Source of the DNA: Paenibacillus pini JCM 16418
GTDB taxonomy: Bacteria > Bacillota > Bacilli > Paenibacillales > Paenibacillaceae
Direction: 5' to 3'
Assembly: GCF_000576305.1 (NCBI RefSeq)
Contig: NZ_BAVZ01000001.1
Location: 1-64,000 of the forward strand
DNA length: 64,000 nt
In this document: piece by piece, positions 53,768 to 63,978 of the stretch
How the letters are laid out: the number at the start of each line of letters is the position of its first letter
Numbering within the stretch: the stretch's first letter is position 1
Notes under the pieces: generated by a model
What the model was told of the DNA's origin: nothing
Databases searched by the model: none
Seen by the model: the letters and a program-made list of their open reading frames with translations, nothing else
Program-made: the position numbers and the translations under genes

Positions 53768-54277
53768 ATGAAAATTAGAATTGCTGTTCCTGCAGATGCG
53801 CAAGGCATTGCTGAGGTACATGTTGCTAGTTGGAGATCCACCTATAGGGGTATTGTGTCTGATGCTTACTTAGCTCAGTTGAATACGGAATCCAAAAAGG
53901 AATTTTGGGAGTCACAACTCAATCTCCCTGAGGCAAAGGAATTTATATTTGTAGCAGAACATGAGACCGATGGCATAGTGGGATTTATTAGCGGAGGCAA
54001 GACACGAGAACCCGAACTCGTATATGGTGCAGAGATTTATGCGGTATATATCTTGCAAAGTATGCAGCAGCAAGGCATCGGAACGGGGTTATTTCAAGCA
54101 CTTTCTAGGGCATTTAAGCGAAATGGATATACCTCGATGATGCTTTGGGTGATTGAAGGTAACCCATCGACTGCGTTTTATAAAAAAATGGGTGGGCAGG
54201 AAGTAGTGAAGAGGGGGATCAAAGTTGGACATGATGAATTAAGCGAAATCGCATTAGGTTGGAAGCATACTGAATAA
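53768..54277 (+). CDS. GNAT family N-acetyltransferase
   Basis: 169 residues. N-terminal VHVASWRSTYRGIVSDAYL is the common GNAT pattern of the YpeA/RimI-like small enzymes. Motif A appears as AVYILQSMQQQGIGTGLFQAL, with NPSTAFYKKMGGQEV near the end. The start at 53768 has AAAAGGGG upstream; the longer frame begins inside the preceding terminator region. Confidence 0.9.
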   Translation: MKIRIAVPADAQGIAEVHVASWRSTYRGIVSDAYLAQLNTESKKEFWESQLNLPEAKEFIFVAEHETDGIVGFISGGKTREPELVYGAEIYAVYILQSMQQQGIGTGLFQALSRAFKRNGYTSMMLWVIEGNPSTAFYKKMGGQEVVKRGIKVGHDELSEIALGWKHTE

Positions 54278-54312
54278 AGGCAGATATAATTTTCTTTAAT
54301 TCTTTTATATAG

Positions 54313-54352
54313 AAAAAGCGCCCCTTCCACAGATGTGGAAGGAGCGCTTTTA
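54313..54352. terminator. Bidirectional terminator
   Basis: AAAAGCGC-c-CCTTCCAC pairs with GTGGAAGG-a-GCGCTTTT around AGAT. Shared by the GNAT and convergent SDR genes. Confidence 0.85.
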
Positions 54353-54377
54353 ATAAGGGTATTATCTCACGATAATA

Positions 54378-55184
54378 TTAGTTACTCTTCATTCCGCTCA
54401 TTGCGCGGAAATCTGGAATGGTTGGGTTACCAAGGTAATGTCCACCTTCAACTTCAATCGTTTGTCCTGTAAGGAACTTAACTTCATCAGATGCTAGGAA
54501 TAGCACTGTGTTTGCAATATCTTCAGGCTCGCCGTGGTAAGGAAGCGCATTGTATCTCATAAATGTTTTTTGTAGTTCTGGGGACAAGTTGTTCTTAGCA
54601 GCAGGAGTTAGAATAAGTCCTGGAGCTACAGCGTTACAACGGATATTGTGCATACCGTATTGAGTCGCTACATATTTAGTCAGGTGTACAACTGCAGCCT
54701 TCGAAGCGCCGTAAGCTGTACGGATTGCATCCGATGCAAATGCAGCCATCGAAGCTGTATTAATAATCGATCCACCGCCTGCTTCAATCATATGAGGGAT
54801 GGCATATTTACATCCAATGAGTACACTCTTCAGGTTAACATCCATCAAACGATCCCATTCATCAAGATCCAAATTAAGAACGTCTAGATCCTTTTTCAAA
54901 TTAGTCAAACCTACGTTGTTGAATAGGATATTCACAGTACCATATTTTTCAACCGTTTTCTCGATGGTTTCTTTAATGGATTCTTCTTTCGAAGCATCTA
55001 GGAATATTCCGATTGCTTCTCCACCTTGACTCACAATTTCTTGTGCTGCTTCTTCTGCACCTTTTTGATTGAAATCGGCAATAACAACCTTAGCACCTTC
55101 TTTAGCTAGTACTTGTGCTGTAGCTAAACCGATTCCGGAAGCTCCACCTGTGACAACTGCAACTTTTCCTTGTACGCGACCCAT
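54378..55184 (-). CDS. Short-chain dehydrogenase/reductase
   Basis: 268 residues, classical SDR: cofactor motif TGGASGIG, NNVG, the Ser in NTASMAAF and YGASK catalytic motif, and PG...T further on. Members of this group reduce or oxidise sugars, acyl or steroid-like substrates; nothing nearby names one. AGGAGG lies 9 nt before the ATG at 55184; the longer frame is not supported. Confidence 0.92.
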   Translation of the reverse strand: MGRVQGKVAVVTGGASGIGLATAQVLAKEGAKVVIADFNQKGAEEAAQEIVSQGGEAIGIFLDASKEESIKETIEKTVEKYGTVNILFNNVGLTNLKKDLDVLNLDLDEWDRLMDVNLKSVLIGCKYAIPHMIEAGGGSIINTASMAAFASDAIRTAYGASKAAVVHLTKYVATQYGMHNIRCNAVAPGLILTPAAKNNLSPELQKTFMRYNALPYHGEPEDIANTVLFLASDEVKFLTGQTIEVEGGHYLGNPTIPDFRAMSGMKSN

Positions 55185-55381
55185 ATGTTTATTCCTCCTG
55201 AATGTGAATGATGACTGAAAGCGAATCATTTTAGTATAAGCTAACTATTTAATAATTAATCTTCTACGTAAATATTTCGACTACAGTGTTTTTTAGCATT
55301 GAAAAGTATAGCCCATGAAATTTATAAAATCAAATGATGAGATGCTGTTATTTGAAAAAGAAGATTAGGATGTGTTTTTCC

Positions 55382-55909
55382 ATGACTACAAATGTACCAT
55401 TAATTAGTAATCAGCATATTACGTTCCGAAAAGCGAATATTAGTGATGTGAGTTTTATGATCAAAACAGAGCAGCATCCAGATATTCGTCCATATCTTAT
55501 CGTCTGGTCGAATGAGCAGCACCAGATCGCTATGCATGATGCCAATTACTTACATATTATCATTGAGGATTCATACCATCGAGCTGTAGGTTATATTATC
55601 CTTAGAGGGCTTCTAAATACCCATGACAGTATTGAATTTATGCGGATTGCTATCGCTGAACAAGGCAAAGGTTGGGGGAAGGAAGCAGTGAAGCTACTGA
55701 TAACCTATACATTTGAACAATTGAAAGCTCACCGACTTTGGGTGGATGTGAAAGAACAGAATTTGCGAGCGCAGTATATATATCGAAACTGTGGTTTTCA
55801 GCAAGAAGGTGTTTTACGAGATTGTTTAAAAATAGCTGAGGGTACATATGAATCCTTGATGATTATGTCGATTCTGAACACCCGCAAGATAACGCCTCAA
55901 GTGGGTTGA
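55382..55909 (+). CDS. GNAT family N-acetyltransferase
   Basis: 175 residues from the ATG with AGGATG about 9 nt upstream. SNQHITFRKANISDVSFM at the start, RIAIAEQGKGWGKEAVKLLITYTF as motif A, and LRAQYIYRNCGFQQEGVLRD near the end. RimJ/RimL-like. Substrate unknown. Confidence 0.88.
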   Translation: MTTNVPLISNQHITFRKANISDVSFMIKTEQHPDIRPYLIVWSNEQHQIAMHDANYLHIIIEDSYHRAVGYIILRGLLNTHDSIEFMRIAIAEQGKGWGKEAVKLLITYTFEQLKAHRLWVDVKEQNLRAQYIYRNCGFQQEGVLRDCLKIAEGTYESLMIMSILNTRKITPQVG

Positions 55910-56095
55910 ATAATAGATGAATAAGTGACATTAATTTGTTTCGGTTGTAACTATATTGCAACGACTTTACGCATGAAATGATCTATATTAAAAATATAAG
56001 ATCAACCAGCTTGCAAAGGGCGTTTAGAAACGATTCAGCAGGGTAATGGATGATATGGAAAAGAAATACAATGTTCCATAAAGGAGATCATCGTT

Positions 56096-56623
56096 ATGAG
56101 AAAAATTTCATTATTTACAACCATGATAGTGTTGTCCCTGCTGACTTTTGTGACCTCTGCAAATGCTGTCGGATACGAGAATAAGACGGTACCACAAATT
56201 ACCGATCATAGTCCTGTGAATACTACAGCTATGTTATCGTCCATAGAACAACGCGAAGGTCATCTGTACATACAAGCCGATAAGATCGAATGGTATGAAG
56301 GTGCTGCGGCTGATAAGAAGTTTTTAGAACGTGAGCAAGATATTGGTGATATGACCGGTGCTCCTGATGGTTATTATATTGTTAATGATGATATTCAATA
56401 TCAAACTTATGAAATTGATCCAGACGCTCAAGTGTTAATGCAGCTTTATGATCATGATGGCACTTACGAGGGCATGAATATTCAGTGGAATGAGCCTGTG
56501 ACTCTAGAGAAATACAAGGCTATTATGGATAACGATACATTAATGGATATGAAGACATTTCCTTATCATTTGACGCTGAAAGACGGTAAAGTAGTTAAAA
56601 TCGTACAGCAATATATTCCATAA
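56096..56623 (+). CDS. Secreted protein of unknown function
   Basis: 175 residues with a Sec signal peptide (about residues 1-24, TSANA). The mature part is acidic and beta-rich. The centre is SIEQREGHLYIQADKIEWYEGAAADKK, and the end is YHLTLKDGKVVKIVQQYIP. The KIEWYEG...A-A-D/K pattern recurs in small secreted Bacillus proteins, but I cannot name a family. AAGGAG lies 8 nt before the ATG. Confidence 0.75.
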   Translation: MRKISLFTTMIVLSLLTFVTSANAVGYENKTVPQITDHSPVNTTAMLSSIEQREGHLYIQADKIEWYEGAAADKKFLEREQDIGDMTGAPDGYYIVNDDIQYQTYEIDPDAQVLMQLYDHDGTYEGMNIQWNEPVTLEKYKAIMDNDTLMDMKTFPYHLTLKDGKVVKIVQQYIP

Positions 56624-56633
56624 GATGAATATG

Positions 56634-56669
56634 AAAAAAAGGCTTCCACCAAAGGTGGAAGCCTTTTTA
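56634..56669. terminator. Bidirectional terminator
   Basis: AAAAAAAGGCTTCCACC pairs with GGTGGAAGCCTTTTT around AAA. Shared by the secreted protein and cysK. Confidence 0.88.
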
Positions 56670-56676
56670 TACAATT

Positions 56677-57600
56677 TCAAAAGATATCCATGCTCAAATA
56701 TCTTTCACCTGTATCCGGTGCAATGCAGAGTACACGCTTGCCAGGACCTAGCTTACGTGCAACTTGAAGTGCAGTCCAAACAGATGCACCTGAGGAAGGA
56801 CCAACAAGAATTCCTTCTTCGCGCGCTAATCTTCTTGTTGTTGTAATAGCGTCTTCATCTGAGACTTGATAAATTTCATCATACACATCTGTGTTTAATA
56901 TGGTTGGGATGAAGCCCGGGCTCGTTCCCACAAGCTTATGGGGACCTGGTTCACCGCCAGATAGTACAGGTGAACCCTTCGGCTCAGCCACATAAATTTG
57001 AATGCCAGGAATCCGCTCACGAAGTACTTCACCCGTTCCCGTAATCGTTCCACCCGTGCCTGCGGTAGCAACGAAGGCATCTAAACGTCCATCCATTTGT
57101 TCAATAATTTCAATTGCGGTTGTTACGCGGTGGATATCAGGATTGGCTTTATTCTCAAATTGCTGCGGAACGAAGCTATCTGCAATTTCCGCGTGCAATT
57201 GTTGAGCTTTTTGAATAGCTCCCGGCATACGCTGTGCGGAAGGTGTGAGTACGACTTCAGCTCCATATGCTTTAAGCAAATTGATCCGTTCCTTAGTCAT
57301 ATTGTCTGGCATGATCATAATTGCACGGTAGCCTTTGGCAGCAGCATTCATTGCTAATCCAATACCGGTATTCCCACTGGTCGGTTCAATAATAGTAGAA
57401 CCTGGTTTAAGTAGGCCATCACGTTCTGCCTGTTCAATCAAGTTAAAAGCAGCTCGATCCTTCACGCTACCACTTGGATTAAAAGATTCTAGCTTCACAT
57501 ATACTTCTGCGTCTTGTTCACCAGTCAGGCGATGAAGCCGAACAGCAGGAGTATCTCCGATTAACTCCGTAATATGATTAACAATCTTGTTGTGACTCAT
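56677..57600 (-). CDS. cysK: Cysteine synthase (O-acetylserine sulfhydrylase)
   Basis: 307 residues, PLP enzyme making cysteine from O-acetylserine and sulfide. Seen: the PLP Lys in PSGSVKDRAA, EPTSGNTGIGLA, and GTGGTITGTGEVL phosphate loop. The C-terminal GPSSGASVWTALQVA is typical. A good minus-strand promoter lies upstream. GGAG is the ribosome site. The sulfate importer at 8.3 kb and TcyP feed the same cysteine pool. Confidence 0.95.
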   Translation of the reverse strand: MSHNKIVNHITELIGDTPAVRLHRLTGEQDAEVYVKLESFNPSGSVKDRAAFNLIEQAERDGLLKPGSTIIEPTSGNTGIGLAMNAAAKGYRAIMIMPDNMTKERINLLKAYGAEVVLTPSAQRMPGAIQKAQQLHAEIADSFVPQQFENKANPDIHRVTTAIEIIEQMDGRLDAFVATAGTGGTITGTGEVLRERIPGIQIYVAEPKGSPVLSGGEPGPHKLVGTSPGFIPTILNTDVYDEIYQVSDEDAITTTRRLAREEGILVGPSSGASVWTALQVARKLGPGKRVLCIAPDTGERYLSMDIF

Positions 57601-57653
57601 AAGGGATAGGCTCCTTTTTCAATAATCTATTAAACCTATAGGGTTGTAGGAAT

Positions 57654-57682
57654 ATTATAAGCGTTGTTGAATATGATCTCAA
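57654..57682 (-). promoter_or_regulatory. Promoter of cysK
   Basis: On the minus strand TTGAGA (57677-57682) and TATAAT (57654-57659) are separated by exactly 17 nt. The palindrome CCTATAGG lies just downstream (about 57635-57642) and could be an operator. In Bacillus subtilis cysK is repressed by CymR; whether this is its site is not known. Confidence 0.65.
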
Positions 57683-57683
57683 T

Positions 57684-58412
57684 TCAAACATTTATTTGTT
57701 TAGGTCTTTGTTTTCTCCTAAGTTGACTAGGTATGACGAAGAATAGGAGATACATGAGTACAAAAATGAATCCAGCGAGGAGCTCTTCTACAAATAAGTA
57801 ATAAGGATAGGGTCCCAGGAAATCAAGAATAGAAGGGGTATCTGGCTTGGACATTAGAAACATGTAGTTAGATCCTAAGAGGTAATCAGCCGTACCAATA
57901 ATAACGGCTAGGATGTTGAGGAATATCATCGTGAGTCCAATCGATTTCCATGTTGGCCTGTATCCTTCAATCCAAGTCATATAAAGGGAGGCAAGTACGA
58001 TAAATATATGTGCGATGAAAAACTGTAGAAAGCGAAAATGTGGGTATCCGTAACCGATATTCGGTGTAATTAGTGCTTGCAGCGCACCGCCAATCCCAGC
58101 AAAGAAAAGAATTTGATATAATATATGGTTGCGTGTAATCATCATGACGATGGATAGCAGTAGAGAGATACTGCACAATTCAAGGGGAAGAGTATAGCGG
58201 ATGCTCCAGCTTCCGTTTAGAATATTCCATCCATCTAGACCGATTTCAGACAACATAAGAATGCCAATTATTGTATAACGTAGTGTTCTTTTAGCAATAG
58301 AGCTATGTTGAATGATGGATTTGAAAGTGAGCATGAATACCGAAACCAATAGCAGTGCAAGAAGAAAAACCAGATGAGGTGTGGAGAAAAGCACGAATGA
58401 ATTCGTCGTCAT
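57684..58412 (-). CDS. YwaF/TIGR02206 family integral membrane protein
   Basis: 242 residues, about seven membrane helices. Family landmarks: FSTPHLVFLLALLL near the start, LPLELCSISLLLSIVMM, and YGYPHFRFLQFFIAHIFIVLASLYMTW. Function unknown. GGGAGG lies 7 nt before the ATG at 58412; the extra upstream codons are not supported. The gene ends against the cysK promoter, so that promoter lies at the 3' end of this gene. Confidence 0.88.
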   Translation of the reverse strand: MTTNSFVLFSTPHLVFLLALLLVSVFMLTFKSIIQHSSIAKRTLRYTIIGILMLSEIGLDGWNILNGSWSIRYTLPLELCSISLLLSIVMMITRNHILYQILFFAGIGGALQALITPNIGYGYPHFRFLQFFIAHIFIVLASLYMTWIEGYRPTWKSIGLTMIFLNILAVIIGTADYLLGSNYMFLMSKPDTPSILDFLGPYPYYLFVEELLAGFIFVLMYLLFFVIPSQLRRKQRPKQINV

Positions 58413-58600
58413 GGTACGACCTCCCGTGGCTTGAGCAATTTTATTCCAATTATAGCAAATGCTAATGATAACGGGATACACTTAAATATGATATTTGAAT
58501 AGATACATAAGTGCTTTTGTGTGTATACCTAACGTATATAGGTTAAGAGTTAGATAGAGTCCAAATAGGTCATAATAATAGGACAATGGAGTCGATTGAA

Positions 58601-59485
58601 ATGAATCAAGAAAATTTATTTAACGGACATGTTCAGATTGGATTAACGGGTTGGGGAGACCATGACGATATTTATCCAAAAGGGATTAAATCTGGACAGA
58701 AGCTCCATGACTACAGTGTTCAGTTTCCTTTAGTAGAATTGGACAGTTCTTTCTATGGTATTCCATCTCCTGAGCGGATGCTTAACTGGAGCTTACAAAC
58801 GCCAGAGCACTTTGGATTTATTGTAAAGGCTTATCAAGGAATGACTGGGCATGCGCGAGGTGAAAGTCCATATCCTGATTCTAAAACGATGTTTATGCGA
58901 TTTCGTGAGTCGGTAGAAGTTATGCAGCAACAAGGGAAACTGAAAGCCGTCTTATTTCAATATCCACCGTGGTTTGATTGTCAGCATAAACATGTGGATA
59001 TTCTTCGGCGTACACGAGAGTGGATGAAAGGCTTGCCGCTTGCTCTGGAATTCCGCAATCAGAGCTGGTTCAGTGAAGATATGCGTGAACGTACGCTTCT
59101 TTTTATGAGGGAAGAGGAATGGATTCATACCATTTGCGATGAGCCTCAGGCAGGGGAAGGTTCGGTGCCAACGGTGCTCGTACCTACACGTGATGATATC
59201 ACGTTAGTACGTATGCATGGAAGGCATACAGCAGGTTGGCATGCTAGTGGACAACCTAACTGGAGGGAAATCAGATACCTGTATCGTTATAGCGAGCAGG
59301 AGCTGATAGAGTGGAGAGACCATATACGCGAATTACTCCGTTCAACTCGGGAATGTTGGGTCGTTTTTAATAATAATTCGGGAGGCGATGCTGCTTCCAA
59401 TGCAAGACAGCTTATGTCGTTGCTTGGAATGGAACTGCCTCAGCTCCCGCCGGCCCAATTATCTCTTTTTGATGATCATAATTAG
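58601..59485 (+). CDS. DUF72 family protein
   Basis: 294 residues (299 if the ATG at 58586 is used). DUF72 TIM-barrel-like family, represented by YunF and YecE; the function is unknown. Seen: GLTGWGDHDDIYP, FPLVELDSSFYGIP, LALEFRNQSW, LVRMHGRHTAGW, and WVVFNNNSGGDAASNARQL. GGAG lies 9 nt before the second ATG, while the first has a site directly adjacent, so 58601 is slightly preferred. Confidence 0.88.
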   Translation: MNQENLFNGHVQIGLTGWGDHDDIYPKGIKSGQKLHDYSVQFPLVELDSSFYGIPSPERMLNWSLQTPEHFGFIVKAYQGMTGHARGESPYPDSKTMFMRFRESVEVMQQQGKLKAVLFQYPPWFDCQHKHVDILRRTREWMKGLPLALEFRNQSWFSEDMRERTLLFMREEEWIHTICDEPQAGEGSVPTVLVPTRDDITLVRMHGRHTAGWHASGQPNWREIRYLYRYSEQELIEWRDHIRELLRSTRECWVVFNNNSGGDAASNARQLMSLLGMELPQLPPAQLSLFDDHN

Positions 59486-59738
59486 AGAAAAACATGAATT
59501 CAGCTCTTTTTATAGAGATATTTATCTTGATTGATCTGTTTTTTAGATCATAACTATATTAAATGGTTATTTTAGGTATGGTGACGTTACGTTTATAATA
59601 GAGGATGAAGCTGCTTGCAGTTTTGTGGAACGGCTTACAAGATCCTTATTCTGATTGTCCGTCTAACAGCTGTAAATTGAACGGATTATTCATTTCATAT
59701 GACTATTAAAAAATCTATGCGGAGGTATCACGTTAACG

Positions 59739-62630
59739 ATGATAACCAATAAGCAAGACACGAAGCAAGACACACAAGCGCAAGGACAATGGGAAAATTA
59801 TTACGGTCCCAATTTGGGTTATGTTCAAGAGCAGTACGAACGTTTCGTAAACGATCCTCAGTCTGTTGATGAGGCGTACCGCAAAGTCTTTACACTTTGG
59901 GGAGCTCCCCCTTCAGATACGACTGTTGCATCTGTACCGGTAGCCCCAGTCAGCCAACTGCAAGCAGATAGTAATCTGCTGAAGAAGGGCGTTGATGCCG
60001 GGAAACTGGTATGGAACATTCGGGCTTATGGACATTTAGCAGCAGACATTGATCCAATTGGCATTATTCCGGCTGCGGATACACGTTTGCTTGAACCTGA
60101 GCAATACGGTCTGAGCCAATCAGATCTAGCAGCATTCCCTGCATCCATGATCTGGGATTTAGCACCTGATGATGTACAAACAGGTTGGGATGCTATTCAG
60201 AAGTTGCGTCAAATTTATACAGGCACGATTGCCTATGAATTTAGTCACGTACACGAAGTAGAAGAGCGGATCTGGCTTAATCGCAAAGCAGAATGTGGAA
60301 CGACTCCTGCACCACTTGATGCTGGGGAGAAGAAAGCTCTGCTTGAAAGACTTCTTGAAGTTGAACAGTTTGAAGAATTCTTGCATCGTACATTTGTAGG
60401 ACAGAAGCGTTTCTCCATTGAGGGTAACGATGTTCTTGTACCAATGCTAGATGAAGTTGTACGTAACATGATTGATGGCGGAGCAGAGCATGTCCTGATG
60501 GGTATGGCGCATCGGGGTCGCTTGAATGTTCTAGCTCACGTTTTAGGTAAACCATACGATAAGATTTTTGCTGAATTCCAGCACTCCCCTAACAAGAAGC
60601 TGTTCCCATCTGAAGGTTCAATGGGTATCAATTTCGGATGGACAGGGGACGTGAAGTACCACTTAGGCGCTAAACGCGTATTTAAAGACGGTAGTGAAAT
60701 TCAGGCTCGTATTACACTGGCTAATAATCCGAGTCACTTGGAATTTGTTAATCCTGTCGTTGAAGGATTCGCTCGTGCTGCGCAGGAAGATCGTACGCAG
60801 CCTGGTTACCCTCTACAGGATGTAAACAAAGCTGCTACGGTTCTGATTCATGGCGATTCAGCATTCCCAGGTGAGGGTATTGTTGCTGAGACCTTGAATT
60901 TCAATAAACTGGCAGGATTCCAGAACGGCGGAACCATTCATATTATTGCCAATAATAATATTGGTTTTACAACAGAAAGCAGAGATTCACGTTCTACGCA
61001 TTATGCAAGCGATTTGGCTAAAGGTTACGAGATTCCAATTGTTCACGTAAACGCGGACGATCCGGAAGCTTGTATTACGGCGATGCGGATGGCAAGTGAA
61101 TATCGTAATAAATTTAAGAAAGACTTCTTGATTGATCTTGTGGGATACCGTCGTTACGGACACAACGAAACAGATGATCCAGATACAACTCAGCCTTTGA
61201 TTTATCAGAAGGTGAAGAATCATCCGCGTGTTGCGAGTATTTATGCGGACTCCTTGAAGAAGGAAGGTTCTGTATCTAAGGAGCAAGCAGATCAGTTGCT
61301 GCAGGAAGTTCAGACTCGTCTTAAAGACGCTTACGATTTAATCAAGGACAAGGAACAAGAGCCAGCGAGTACGAATATCCAGACGCCTAGTGGTGAACGT
61401 GTTGCTGCAATTAAGACAGCCGTGTCACTGGATAAGCTACGCGAAATGAATACAGAGCTGCTTAAACGCCCTGATTCATTTAATGTATATCCGAAGCTGC
61501 AACGTATTCTTGAGCGGCGTGAAGGTGCGCTTAATGAAGGCGAGAAGGTGGATTGGAGTTTAGCGGAGACATTGGCTTTCGCTTCCATTCTGGCAGATGG
61601 CAAACCTATTCGATTAACAGGTCAAGATGCTGAGCGTGCAACGTTTGCACATCGTAACTTGGTGCTTCATGACACTGAGAATGGTGGAACATACTGTCCT
61701 TTGCATAAATTGCCGCAAGCTCGTGCTTCCTTTGCAATCTATAACAGCCCATTATCTGAAGCGTCTGTGCTCGGATTTGAATATGGCTATAACGTATATT
61801 CACCAGAGACTATGGTCATCTGGGAAGCTCAATTCGGAGATTTCTCCAACTGTGCACAGGTTATTACGGATCAGTTCATCTCGGCAGGTCGTTCGAAGTG
61901 GGGTCAGAAATCTAGCTTGACTATGCTACTACCTCACGGTTATGAAGGACAGGGACCAGAGCATTCAAGTGCTCGTCTGGAACGCTTCCTACAACTCTGT
62001 GGTGAAGAGAACTTCACGGTTGCTAATGTAACGACTGCCGCGCAGTATTTCCATTTGCTCCGCCGTCAGGCTGCATTAACGGAAAGTGAAGATGCTAGAC
62101 CACTAATTGTGATGTCTCCGAAGAGCTTAATTCGTAATCCACGTGTTGCTTCAGATCGCTTGGCATTTAGTGAGGGTGGATTCAAGTCTGTACTGGAACA
62201 GCAAGGAATGGGTGAGAAAGCTAAGCTCGTAGAACGCATTGTATTGTGTAGTGGTAAAATTGCTGTAGAACTGGAAGAGGCGCTGGATAAAGAAGAGAAG
62301 AAGGGCTTGAATTGGCTTCACATTATTCGTGTGGAACAATTGTACCCGTTCCCTGAACAAGAAATCAGCGATATCTTAGCCCGCTACAGTAATTTGAAAG
62401 AAATTTTGTGGGTTCAAGAAGAACCTGAAAACATGGGTGCATGGCGCTATGCTGAATCAAACATTCGTAAAATTGCTCCTAAAAATGTAGCAATTAACTA
62501 TAACGGTCGCCCAGAACGTTCGAGTACCGCTAGTGGTTTTTCACAAGTGCATAGTTTCGAACAGAATCAAATTGTTTCAACAGCTCTAAATCAAAATTCT
62601 ATTCAACATAATATTACCTTGGGGAGGTAG
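59739..62630 (+). CDS. odhA: 2-oxoglutarate dehydrogenase E1 component
   Basis: 963 residues, thiamine-diphosphate E1 of the TCA-cycle complex that decarboxylates 2-oxoglutarate. The ThDP domain has [29 protein letters not shown] and [10 protein letters not shown]. The second half has [33 protein letters not shown] and [27 protein letters not shown] is about 13 nt from the ATG, a longer spacing than usual. The next gene, odhB, begins 6 bp after its stop. Confidence 0.97.
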   Translation: MITNKQDTKQDTQAQGQWENYYGPNLGYVQEQYERFVNDPQSVDEAYRKVFTLWGAPPSDTTVASVPVAPVSQLQADSNLLKKGVDAGKLVWNIRAYGHLAADIDPIGIIPAADTRLLEPEQYGLSQSDLAAFPASMIWDLAPDDVQTGWDAIQKLRQIYTGTIAYEFSHVHEVEERIWLNRKAECGTTPAPLDAGEKKALLERLLEVEQFEEFLHRTFVGQKRFSIEGNDVLVPMLDEVVRNMIDGGAEHVLMGMAHRGRLNVLAHVLGKPYDKIFAEFQHSPNKKLFPSEGSMGINFGWTGDVKYHLGAKRVFKDGSEIQARITLANNPSHLEFVNPVVEGFARAAQEDRTQPGYPLQDVNKAATVLIHGDSAFPGEGIVAETLNFNKLAGFQNGGTIHIIANNNIGFTTESRDSRSTHYASDLAKGYEIPIVHVNADDPEACITAMRMASEYRNKFKKDFLIDLVGYRRYGHNETDDPDTTQPLIYQKVKNHPRVASIYADSLKKEGSVSKEQADQLLQEVQTRLKDAYDLIKDKEQEPASTNIQTPSGERVAAIKTAVSLDKLREMNTELLKRPDSFNVYPKLQRILERREGALNEGEKVDWSLAETLAFASILADGKPIRLTGQDAERATFAHRNLVLHDTENGGTYCPLHKLPQARASFAIYNSPLSEASVLGFEYGYNVYSPETMVIWEAQFGDFSNCAQVITDQFISAGRSKWGQKSSLTMLLPHGYEGQGPEHSSARLERFLQLCGEENFTVANVTTAAQYFHLLRRQAALTESEDARPLIVMSPKSLIRNPRVASDRLAFSEGGFKSVLEQQGMGEKAKLVERIVLCSGKIAVELEEALDKEEKKGLNWLHIIRVEQLYPFPEQEISDILARYSNLKEILWVQEEPENMGAWRYAESNIRKIAPKNVAINYNGRPERSSTASGFSQVHSFEQNQIVSTALNQNSIQHNITLGR

Positions 62631-62635
62631 CCGCA

Positions 62636-63913
62636 TTGAGCGACATTACAGTACCAGCAATGGGAGAGTCCATTACAGAAGGAACAATATATAAATGGCA
62701 TGTACAGGAAGGTGCAGCTGTCAGTCAAGGAGACGTACTTTTAGAACTTGAGACAGATAAAGTAAACTTGGAGATCAGTGCAGAACAAGATGGAGTTATT
62801 CAGAAAATCCTTCGTCAAGAAGGAGATACTGTTCTCATCGGTGAAGTGATTGGTCGTATCGGAGCAGCGGGTGAATCAGCTGCTGCGCCTAAGGCAGAAG
62901 AAGCTCCTGCTCCGCAGGCGGCACCAGCTTCAACTCCAGCACCATCACCAGCTCCAGTAGCTGCTGCTGAACCAGCGCGCACCTCGGATCAAGGCGACTC
63001 TTTCTTGGCTGCTTCACCAGCAGCTCGAAAGCTTGCTAGAGAACATGGTATTGATCTTGAGCAAGTATCAAGCCGCGATACAAAAGGCCGTATTTACCAA
63101 GAAAACGTGAAGAACTTTGCTGAAGGTAAAGCGGAGCCAGCTCCTGCGCGTCCTGCGCAAACACCAGCTCCAGTAGCTTCAGCTGCTTCGCAGCAAGCAG
63201 AAGTTCCAGGCAAACCAGCGGAACGTACGAAGATGTCTCGTCGTCGTGCAACGATTGCTAAGCGCTTGGTAGAGGCTCAGCAAACAGCAGCGATGCTTAC
63301 GACATTTAACGAAGTTGACATGACTGCGATTATGGATGTTCGTAAACGTCGTAAAGATTCTTTTAAAGAGAAGCATGAGATTGGTCTTGGCTTTATGTCA
63401 TTCTTCACCAAAGCAGTTGTAGGTGCGCTGAAGAAATTCCCGCATCTGAATGCTGAAATTGATGGGGAAGATATTATCGTCAAGAAATACTATGATATCG
63501 GTATTGCTGTTTCTGCTAAAGAAGGACTCGTTGTTCCTGTTGTGCGTGACGCAGACCGTCTCGGATTTGCAGGTATTGAGAAGGAGATTGCTTCTTTGGC
63601 TGGCAAAGCTCGTAACAACTCGCTTGCATTGTCTGAGCTTCAAGGCGGAACCTTCACAATTACAAACGGAGGTACATTTGGTTCGTTGTTATCTACTCCG
63701 ATCCTAAATGCTCCACAAGTTGGTATTTTGGGAATGCACAAAATTCAACTTCGTCCTGTAGCCATTGATGCAGAACGTATGGAGAATCGTCCAATGATGT
63801 ATATTGCTTTGTCATACGATCACCGTATTGTTGATGGTAGTGAAGCTGTTCGCTTCTTGGTAGCTGTCAAAGAAATGCTGGAAGATCCAGAATCACTATT
63901 ACTTGAAGGTTAA
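62636..63913 (+). CDS. odhB: Dihydrolipoyl succinyltransferase (2-oxoglutarate dehydrogenase E2)
   Basis: 425 residues. Lipoyl domain (1-75) with the lipoylated Lys in [12 protein letters not shown]. An Ala/Pro linker leads to the E3-binding domain (about 120-160: [15 protein letters not shown]), then a second Ala/Pro-rich linker, and the catalytic domain (about 195-425) with [15 protein letters not shown] holding His and Asp. TTG start at 62636 with GGGAGG 8 nt upstream. LplJ at 18.8-19.8 kb could lipoylate it. A terminator follows. Confidence 0.97.
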   Translation: MSDITVPAMGESITEGTIYKWHVQEGAAVSQGDVLLELETDKVNLEISAEQDGVIQKILRQEGDTVLIGEVIGRIGAAGESAAAPKAEEAPAPQAAPASTPAPSPAPVAAAEPARTSDQGDSFLAASPAARKLAREHGIDLEQVSSRDTKGRIYQENVKNFAEGKAEPAPARPAQTPAPVASAASQQAEVPGKPAERTKMSRRRATIAKRLVEAQQTAAMLTTFNEVDMTAIMDVRKRRKDSFKEKHEIGLGFMSFFTKAVVGALKKFPHLNAEIDGEDIIVKKYYDIGIAVSAKEGLVVPVVRDADRLGFAGIEKEIASLAGKARNNSLALSELQGGTFTITNGGTFGSLLSTPILNAPQVGILGMHKIQLRPVAIDAERMENRPMMYIALSYDHRIVDGSEAVRFLVAVKEMLEDPESLLLEG

Positions 63914-63937
63914 TCTTTCAATATAACGAATGATACT

Positions 63938-63978
63938 AGAAAAGCTAAACGTTCAATTGACGTTTAGGCTTTTCTTTG
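63938..63978 (+). terminator. Terminator of odhAB
   Basis: AAAAGC-TAAACGT pairs with ACGTTTAG-GCTTTT (one bulged base), followed by CTTTGG. Confidence 0.75.

Noticed and set aside
57601-57683. Possible S-box or T-box leader before cysK
   Set aside because: The leader is only about 50 nt with no conserved S-box or T-box sequence; a simple promoter explains it.
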